A stretch of DNA of 64,000 nt from Chinchilla lanigera (lineage: Eukaryota > Chordata > Mammalia > Rodentia > Chinchillidae): positions 14,287,423 to 14,351,422 of the forward strand of contig NW_004955405.1 of the NCBI RefSeq assembly GCF_000276665.1, in the 5' to 3' direction. Of this stretch, positions 57,470-64,000 are shown piece by piece. A model generated the notes under the pieces. It was not told the DNA's origin. It was given only the letters and a program-made list of their open reading frames with translations, and searched no databases. Each line of letters begins with the position of its first letter. Within the stretch, counting starts at the first letter, position 1. The position numbers and the translations under genes are program-made.

Positions 57470-58130
57470 TGATCCACTTTCTTTGAATAGATCATCGTCA
57501 TGGGGAAGGGAGATTTCTATTATTAAAATGCTTACCTGAAATCAAAGAACACTAGAGTTTGCTAGCAGCCCCTGCTAAAACTTCCTATCTTTCTTTCTTG
57601 CATTCTTAGGTGATATTTTTATGTGGTAGAAATATTTCAAATATAAACAAAAAAACTAAGCTGAAAACTGCTAATGCTAAGTTTAGGGCTTGCAGAAAAT
57701 ATCATCCCATGAAGAGCAGCTGCTAGAATAAGACGCTTGTACTCACAGAGATGAGTTTTCTTACAAAATTTGAAAGAAATTATAATGATGAATCATAAGC
57801 CCTGCTATAAATAAATTATGACTGCAAATTGCCAGATACAGAAATATTCTCATTAAAGTCCATTGTCTTCAAAGATAAAATTGCCTCTATTATTTCAGTA
57901 GACTCAAACCAATTTAGAACAATTCAATCTGCATTATCAAGCATGCTTGATATGCACTGAAATACATTAAAAGAGAAACAGGTGCTGTTTCAATCTAATA
58001 GGATCAATCACTGACTATCCACTATAGGAAGCATGCCATTTTGTTGTGCAAGCAGTTTAGAGTATCTCATTGACTGAATGCCAATTTCCAATCATTTAAG
58101 GACAATGTGACATCAGCCTGTGCCAACTGG
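57470..58130. other. Repeat-free block, candidate conserved non-coding sequence (weak)
   Basis: About 650 bp with no recognised SINE, LINE or LTR, in a window where most other kilobases contain one. Holds short words typical of developmental enhancers (CTGCAAATTGCC, TCAAGCATGCTTGA palindrome at about 57938-57951). Conservation cannot be judged from one sequence. Confidence 0.25.
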
Positions 58131-58215
58131 TTCATTCATTCACTCATTCATTCATTTCTTCCACACTTTCACTACACATCTTACATGGCTAAGCATGCTG
58201 GGAATGTAAAACATG
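58131..58215 (+). repeat. (ATTC)n start and L2/MIR-type fragment
   Basis: TTCATTCATTCACTCATTCA leads into TTCCACACTTTCACTACACA and a CTAAGCATGCTGGGAATGTA block, matching the common 'attcattcaacaaatatttattgagcacctac...ctgtgctaggtgctggg' pattern. Confidence 0.55.
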
Positions 58216-58329
58216 AAAAAACATTATAATTTAAAATCATGCATATTTTCTAGGGAGGTAAAAATGTATATACTTTTAAAAAGTAATTTGAAGTTCAAAT
58301 TAAGTAGCATAAATATTCTTTACAGTGAA

Positions 58330-59565
58330 AGAATGATGATAGCCAGTCTTCCTGAAGTGAGATGGAATCTCAGTATTGTTTTAATTTGAATTCCTCCAGT
58401 GTCTAAAGATGGTGATCAAGGAACCCTTCTATATTGCTGGTGGAAATGTAAAACAGAACAACCATTATGGAAATCATTAAAAACTCAAAAAACTAAGAAC
58501 AGAAATTCAATACATCCCAGCTATTTTCCTTCTAGGTACTTTCCCCAAAGAGTAAAAGACGTCATATTACAGTGATATATGCATACACCCACATTTATAG
58601 CAGTATAATTCATAACACCCAAATCTTGGAAGTACCCTATAAACTTTATTTGTCATGGTTCACAACTGTGGCATAGCACAAAGGGTGAGAGATTACTTGG
58701 TATCAGTGTCCAATTCAAACTCTAAGAAGCTCAGAGGGATACCCTTAACTGAGAGCCCCCTTAAGGGTGAGGAATCTTGTAAAGACAGCCCTGAACCAAA
58801 GCTCTGTGGCTTTTTATTTAAAGAACCAGGAAGCAAGGATAAAGGACAAAGGAAGGACATCTATACATGAATTCATTTAGGGTACAGGGGAAGCACAGAG
58901 GAAAGTCAGCAAGGTCTGTTACATGACTGACCTTGGGAAGAATCTAAGTAATAAATCAGAATATGAGAAGGATAAGGGCTAGAGCATTAATGCCATAAAA
59001 TAATGTGTTTTGATCCTAATTTGACTTGTGGCCCTTTAGGCTATCTTTTAATCTCTAATCATGCATTCCAGGAGGGTTTGGGTGTGTGGCTCCAAAAGTC
59101 TCTTACCCCTCATATCCACCACTTGTATATCTCTGGCCAATCCCACCACATTTATTAACAAATAAATGGGTAAAGAATGTCTAGTATTCATACACAGTGA
59201 AATGCTACTCTGCCCTAAAGAAGGATATATCTAAATCATTTGTTGGAAAATAGGTTTACCTTGAGACCACATTAGATGAAATAAAATCAGACACATAGCT
59301 TGAATATCACATGTTTTCCTTAAATGTGAAACACAAGATATAAATAAAGACCAAAATAAAAGATGCACAGCAAGAAGTAGGGAGATAAATGTTTTGCAAA
59401 AGGGAAAGGGGTGATGAGGTGAAGAGGGGGGAGAGGCAGACAAGGAGGAGGGCATAAAAAAGAATGCAGATGTGTTGTGTACATGTACTAACTCCCCATG
59501 AGTAATGTCATCATTATGTACTGCAAACACATACTAATAAAAGGTAAAACTTGGAAAAAATAAAT
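58330..59565 (+). mobile_element. L1 3' end with inverted 5' segment, split by a solo LTR
   Basis: 58330-58408 is antisense L1 (AGTGAGATGGAATCTCAGTA, TTGTTTTAATTTGAATTCC). From about 58411 the sense ORF2 C-terminal region begins (CTGGTGGAAATGTAAAACAG, TTTATAGCAGTATAATTCAT) and runs to 58650. It resumes at 59151 (AAATAAATGGGTAAAGAATG) after the LTR insertion. The ORF2 end, purine-rich 3' UTR and the ATACTAATAAAAGG tail follow to about 59565. Inactive fossil. Confidence 0.78.
58651..59150. mobile_element. Solo LTR (500 bp) nested in L1, 6-bp TSD
   Basis: Exactly 500 bp running TGTCATGG ... CCCACCACA, flanked by TTTATT at 58645-58650 and 59151-59156. The host L1 becomes continuous when this unit and one TTTATT are removed. 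TG...CA ends, a 6-bp TSD and no internal sequence indicate a solo LTR. Six-base TSDs are usual for class II (ERVK/IAP-like) retroviruses. The minus strand has a TAAATAAAAAG stretch near 58810 that could be its TATA or poly-A signal, so the LTR may read on the minus strand. Not related to LTR family A. Confidence 0.8.
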
Positions 59566-59569
59566 TGAA

Positions 59570-60550
59570 TGAAAAAATAAATTTTGACTATAGAGGCCGA
59601 TCTATGAGAAATTGGCATTTTTCAAACTGAGGACTAAGGATTCTGTGATTACTCGGTGTTTATACTAAAGATGATTATTTCGCATGAAGAGTGAAAAATA
59701 GACCAAAAATGAACTAGCAATGAAACTTCAAGCAGAGGAAGCTCTACATAAAGTCAAAATAGGTAAGATTTCAGTACAATTAGAAGCTCAAACCAAACAG
59801 CTAGAAATTTATTGATTAACTATCAGAACACAATTAAGAGTGTATATGTGAATGTTTAATGTGGTCAGAATAGATAGGACTGTATAGAAATATATGCACA
59901 CTGTAACACCTTTAAAAGAACAGAAATGTGTACTTTATAAATAAATTAGTGTGGGGAGAAGAAGGATACTCATAAACAACTTGAATAAAAAATATATGTA
60001 AGCTTGAAAATTAAGTAATTTAAATTGAATGTTTAAAACAATATATAAAAATTTTAAAAATGTACTTGAAATGCCTAAAAAGTATATTAGACAATAAAAG
60101 TGTGAAACTTTGTTAACTTTGATGTCACACAAAATTTAGGAAAACAGCAAAGTTTACATGGAGAATGCTGAATGGAGAATATCATACAGATTACAAATAT
60201 TAATAAGATAGGATCAGTTTTCTTAGATGTTTAATTAAAAAAGAGATACTTTTGATGTGCAATAGCAGTAAAGTTATGAAAGAATTTTCAAGTACCCAAA
60301 GTCAGAAGAAAAAGGTGTAGCATTATGAGGGGTATTATAGTTATTCAGCAACCAACCAAAGGATATTTTGAATACTTTTGTGTCAAAATTAGGAAGTACT
60401 AATAAAATGAGTAAGCTAAAAATATATAAAATTACAGCTAAAAGAAACACAAATAAAAGCAGAAATGAAAAATCTTAATAATTCCAGAACTATTCACCAA
60501 GGACTTGAATCATGAGTAGGTACCATGTGCATCTCCAGTGCTCTGTAAAT
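59570..60550. other. AT-rich sequence, possibly old L1
   Basis: Parts (near 60240-60480) resemble L1 ORF2 middle sequence in sense, continuous with the L1 that follows, but divergence is too high for a firm call. Confidence 0.35.
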
Positions 60551-60559
60551 GAGATTATG

Positions 60560-61918
60560 GAGCACTTCCAAGCTTTAGGGTTGTCTGAGAGCTTGGCCAA
60601 GTATGGAAAAAGCTAATTGAAAACAAATCCAAGATATTAACTTTTTACCTTAATTTTTAGGCTCTAGGTGTGTTTTTCACTGTCCTAAGTACCTGGCAAT
60701 CATTCCAGTTAAATTACTAGATACTGTGGATGCAAAATAAAAATATCTTATTGCTTCTTTGAATAGTTGATAAAACCATGTAGTGAGGAAGTTTATTTGT
60801 GAAGCATTTTGTTTATTTCTTTGACTTTCCATAGAATCCAAATTATTTCAAAGAATAGACAGGCCATAAACATTTTGTAATTCATTGCATAATTTAGCCT
60901 GATCTTGATCAAGATCTGATAAGAGAATCATATAAGCAAAGAAAAATTGCAGTTTCGTATTTTTCTAAACCCAAAACAAAATACAAACAAAGTAAATGCA
61001 CTAGAACATGCAAATAATTTTACATCATAGTCAGTTGTGTTTATCACAGGAATTCAAGGTTATAGTAAGTTCCATATTCAATCAATAAAATTTACTAAAT
61101 TAACAAGCCATAGTAACAAATATAATATAGAAAAGGCATATGATGAAATTCATAAAAATTTCAATATAAATTATCTTGATAAACTATGAATTCCATGTAA
61201 ATTCCTCAACCTGATGAAGATACAATCGCAATCTTAGAACAAATCTAAAAAACATTAATTTTTCATTTCTCTTAAACTTAGATATAAGTCAAGTATTCCC
61301 ACTTTCACCATTTCTATTCAATGTGTTACTGGATAAACTCGATTGCCTAATATGCCAAGAAAACAATAATAGTCAATAAATAAGTAAATCTTATGTTGTA
61401 TAGTTATCATTACAAAAAATATGTGTGTCTATGTGTGTAAGTGTATATTTATGTGTACACACATTATCACGTTTACCAAGGATATAGGATTTAAAACCAA
61501 AATCTAAAATTTAACTGGCTCAAAGAGTTAAAAATAAATGGAAAATTACCACTTAAAATTGCATAAGAAATATCATATTTTATTCTATCAGGTATCAATA
61601 TATTTTTATTTATATATATTTAGTAAAATAGTTTGTCAAAATTCTATGTAACATTTACGTTAAAATGTATAAACTTTGCTGACATGACAGAAAGTATTAG
61701 TAAATGGAGTTTGCTATATCAATAAATTAAGAATGCTTGATATTTAAGTGATATTGTTTTTTGCAAATTGCTTTATAACAAAATTTGCGATGAAACTTCA
61801 TAAACTGTGAGTATGTTTCTGAGTGTATATGCAGGAAATTTAAAAATTTATAAAAATCCAAAGGGCAAAAATAACCCAGAAAATGATCTTAATCAAATTC
61901 TAAAAAAATATAATCTGT
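60560..61918 (+). repeat. Old L1 ORF2 reverse-transcriptase region, sense
   Basis: GAAAAGGCATATGATGAAAT (KAYDEI region) near 61132, then TCCCACTTTCACCATTTCTA near 61298 and TTCAATGTGTTACTGGATAA near 61317 match the L1 reverse-transcriptase core ('...ccactctcaccacttctattcaacatag...'). A GATATAGGATTTAAAACCAA block near 61483 and AAATCCAAAGGGCAAAAATA near 61854 continue in ORF2 order. Many stops. Confidence 0.65.
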
Positions 61919-61919
61919 T

Positions 61920-62730
61920 ATTTTTTGTTTGATTTCTTGATGATTGGACTCTTAGGGTTGCTTTAATTTACATTCCCTAGTGACATGATTATGGTGAAAA
62001 AGGAACTCTGCTATACACTGTTGGTGGGAATGTAAATTAGTACAACCATTATGGAGATTAGTATGGAGATTTCTCAAAGTGCTAAATTAGAAATTCCATA
62101 TGACCCAGCTATCCCCATCTTGGTATCTTCCCCAAAGAGCCTAAGATATCATACTACAGTGATACATGCATACCAATGTTTATAGCAGCAAAATTTACAG
62201 TGGCTAAATCCTGGAAGTAGCCTGTGTACCCATCAACAATTGGATAAAGGAAATGTCTTATCTATACACAATGGAATACTACTGGGCTATATAAGGGACA
62301 AATCTGAGATATTTGTAGGAAAATAGATGCACTTGGAAAATATGATGTTGAGTGAAGTAAATTAGACACACAAACTTGAATATCATACAGTATATCTGAT
62401 CTGAGTAGGGCAAAGTACGATCTAAGAGAAAATTAAAAGAAGGATAGAAGGAAACAAGGGGCTAGATCTCTTGCAGATGGAAAGGGGTCCAGCGGACCAA
62501 AGGTGAAGGGTGAGGGTGAGGGATGGGAAATAGGTAGAGTGAAAACATGCCATGTACAAAGTCCTAGTGAATGTGGACATTATATGTTATAAACATGAAT
62601 GAAGATGAATAATATTAATAGGAAAAAAAACCCAAGCTGTATTATGAACATGTATCAACTCCTCCAAATAACTGTAAAAAGCATGTAGCAAATGTGTACT
62701 AATAAAAGAAAAAAATAATGTTAAAAAAAG
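61920..62730 (+). mobile_element. L1 3' end carrying the same internal inversion as the 58.3 kb copy
   Basis: 61920-61995 is antisense L1 (TTGATTTCTTGATGATTGG region, TTGCTTTAATTTACATTCCC). From about 61999, sense L1 starts (AAAAGGAACTCTGCTATACA, CTGTTGGTGGGAATGTAAAT) and runs through the ORF2 end (CAATGGAATACTACTGGGCT) and the 3' UTR (GGGTGAGGGTGAGGGATGGG) to an ACTAATAAAAGAAAAAAATA tail. Confidence 0.78.
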
Positions 62731-62734
62731 AAAG

Positions 62735-63535
62735 TTGAATCTGAGGAAGAAACTCAAGTATTAACCCTTAAATATAAGTTTGCATATTAGGAAAAGGGAA
62801 AATGAGAAGTCAGTCTGGCATGGTGCACTCTCTCGATGGCCACTACACCAAAAAAGTTCACAGAGTCATTTCGTCCCATACACTACCTCTCACTGTACAA
62901 AAATGGGAGCCTTCAGAAGTCCTGCCAAATGAATATGGTAAAGGACTTTATCCGCTAGCCATCTCCCATATCTGATCTGCCACTGATCATATTTGGTGCC
63001 TGGTCCCTGGTAGCTAAGGCATAAACTCTAAGCCATGTCCTGCTACATGGTACTTGGTATCAGAATTGAGAATAGCTGGGAGTAAGGAGAAGTCTAGGTG
63101 CTGACTTTAGCGGCGAACTTAACTGTTCCACATAGTTAACTGATTTGAAGGCAAGTTATAACAAGTGTCTCACCCAGAAACAAATGCAAGACAATGTATA
63201 AGATTCTTACAGTACAACGAAATTGAAAGATTTTACCAGATAAGCAGACAAAATTAACCTGTAGTGGTTATCGTCCTCTGGTACTGAGACAGGTAAGTAG
63301 GTCAAAAGCTCAAAACAGAAATAAAACAAGTCATATCTATGACAGAGATAATTTTTCTGGTGCTAATAAGACTCATTTTGGATAAGGATGTTAGTTACAA
63401 GAGTATTAACTTTATTTATTAAACTATACTTGTGAAATTAATGTTACTTGTTGAAGCCTGTATTTGAATTCTATATTCAATGAAAACAAAATAAAATACA
63501 TACAAATGATCCTCTCAAAGGTGTCATCCTCTTTT
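62735..63535. other. Unassigned sequence
   Basis: No recognised repeat or exon. Confidence 0.4.
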
Positions 63536-63539
63536 CTCT

Positions 63540-63830
63540 CTTTTACATTTATACCACTTTTAAATTTTAAAAATCAGTTTGTCCATATATATTAAATATA
63601 CTTCAGGGATTTTGATTAAGTTTACATTGGACCTATAGATCAATACAGAGAGAAGTGCCATTTTAACAAAATTGGTCTCTCAATTCCTGAATACAGGTGG
63701 ACTCTTGGGTTGGCGTTGATTTCTTTCTTCAGTGTTTCACATTTTCACCCTAGAGACTCAGTATATTTTGTTAGACAGATATGCAAATATTTCTTAACTT
63801 TTGGTGTTGTTCTTATCGGAACAACAATTG
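63540..63830 (-). repeat. Old L1 ORF2 fragment, antisense
   Basis: CAGGGATTTTGATTAAGTTT, ACATTGGACCTATAGATCAA and TCTCAATTCCTGAATACAGG match the reverse complement of L1 ORF2 between the reverse-transcriptase and C-terminal regions. Confidence 0.7.
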
Positions 63831-64000
63831 TTCATTGTTAGAAAATTGTTCATTGTTAGTACACTATGAGAATATAAGTAACCCTCTAGGAAGTTGTCCG
63901 CTGCACAGACCAACAGCTTATCTGGTTTTAAGCCCTGATCATCTCACATCATGGAAACAGGAGGCCAGGACTTCTGTCTCAGAGGAGGTAGGAGTTAAAT

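Overview
This window is AT-rich mammalian DNA, and everything recognisable in it is interspersed repeat, simple repeat or unassigned non-coding sequence. I found no convincing protein-coding exon and no functional RNA gene. The open frames are short and are explained by repeats, low-complexity tracts or chance. It reads as an intergenic desert or a very large intron.

The organism is almost certainly a rodent. At least fourteen copies or fragments of a tRNA-derived ID-type SINE are scattered on both strands. The youngest (7.1, 22.9 and 43.8 kb) share a body reading GGCAAAAGCGCCTGCCTGG and ending GGTACCGGAG before an A-rich tail, which is unlike the mouse/rat ID form. Two B1-like 7SL-derived SINEs are present (34.4 and 44.9 kb). 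The mix would fit a non-murid rodent such as a beaver-type castorimorph, but the species is inference.

Layout. 0-4 kb: old L1 pieces surrounding a twin-primed L1 (2.01-3.24 kb) with a 15-bp target-site duplication (TSD). 4.5-5.5 kb: a MaLR-type LTR and an L1 3' end. 7.1-7.5 kb: an ID element, a 100-N scaffold gap and a second ID tail whose TSD matches the first ID, pointing to a local assembly problem. 8-16 kb: old L1, MIR, a 64-bp tandem duplication and MaLR LTRs. 16.5-17.3 kb: a second twin-primed L1. 20.8-25.2 kb: L1 segments, an ID with perfect TSDs and microsatellites. 25.3-31.2 kb: MaLR LTRs, a CpG-rich patch, ID copies and an older unclassified repeat. 34-38 kb: a cluster of SINEs. 40.7-43.6 kb: an L1 fragment abutting a decayed piggyBac-family transposase gene, followed by a 149-bp near copy of part of the same L1. 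44.5-46.3 kb: a foldback of L1 3'-end sequence, a B1, an ERV LTR and an ID. 48-52 kb: MLT1-like LTRs and other old repeats. 55.5-56.9 kb: two LTRs of one family in tail-to-tail inverted arrangement, with a third copy at 45.2 kb. 58.3-62.7 kb: two L1 copies sharing the same internal inversion junction; one is split by a 500-bp solo LTR with a 6-bp TSD. 63.5-63.8 kb: an old L1 piece.

No gene system operates here. What can be read is insertion history: twin priming, nested insertion, solo-LTR formation, U3 repeat expansion and one piggyBac fossil. All repeat assignments are by eye, without database search; edges of old repeats are approximate, often by tens of bases.
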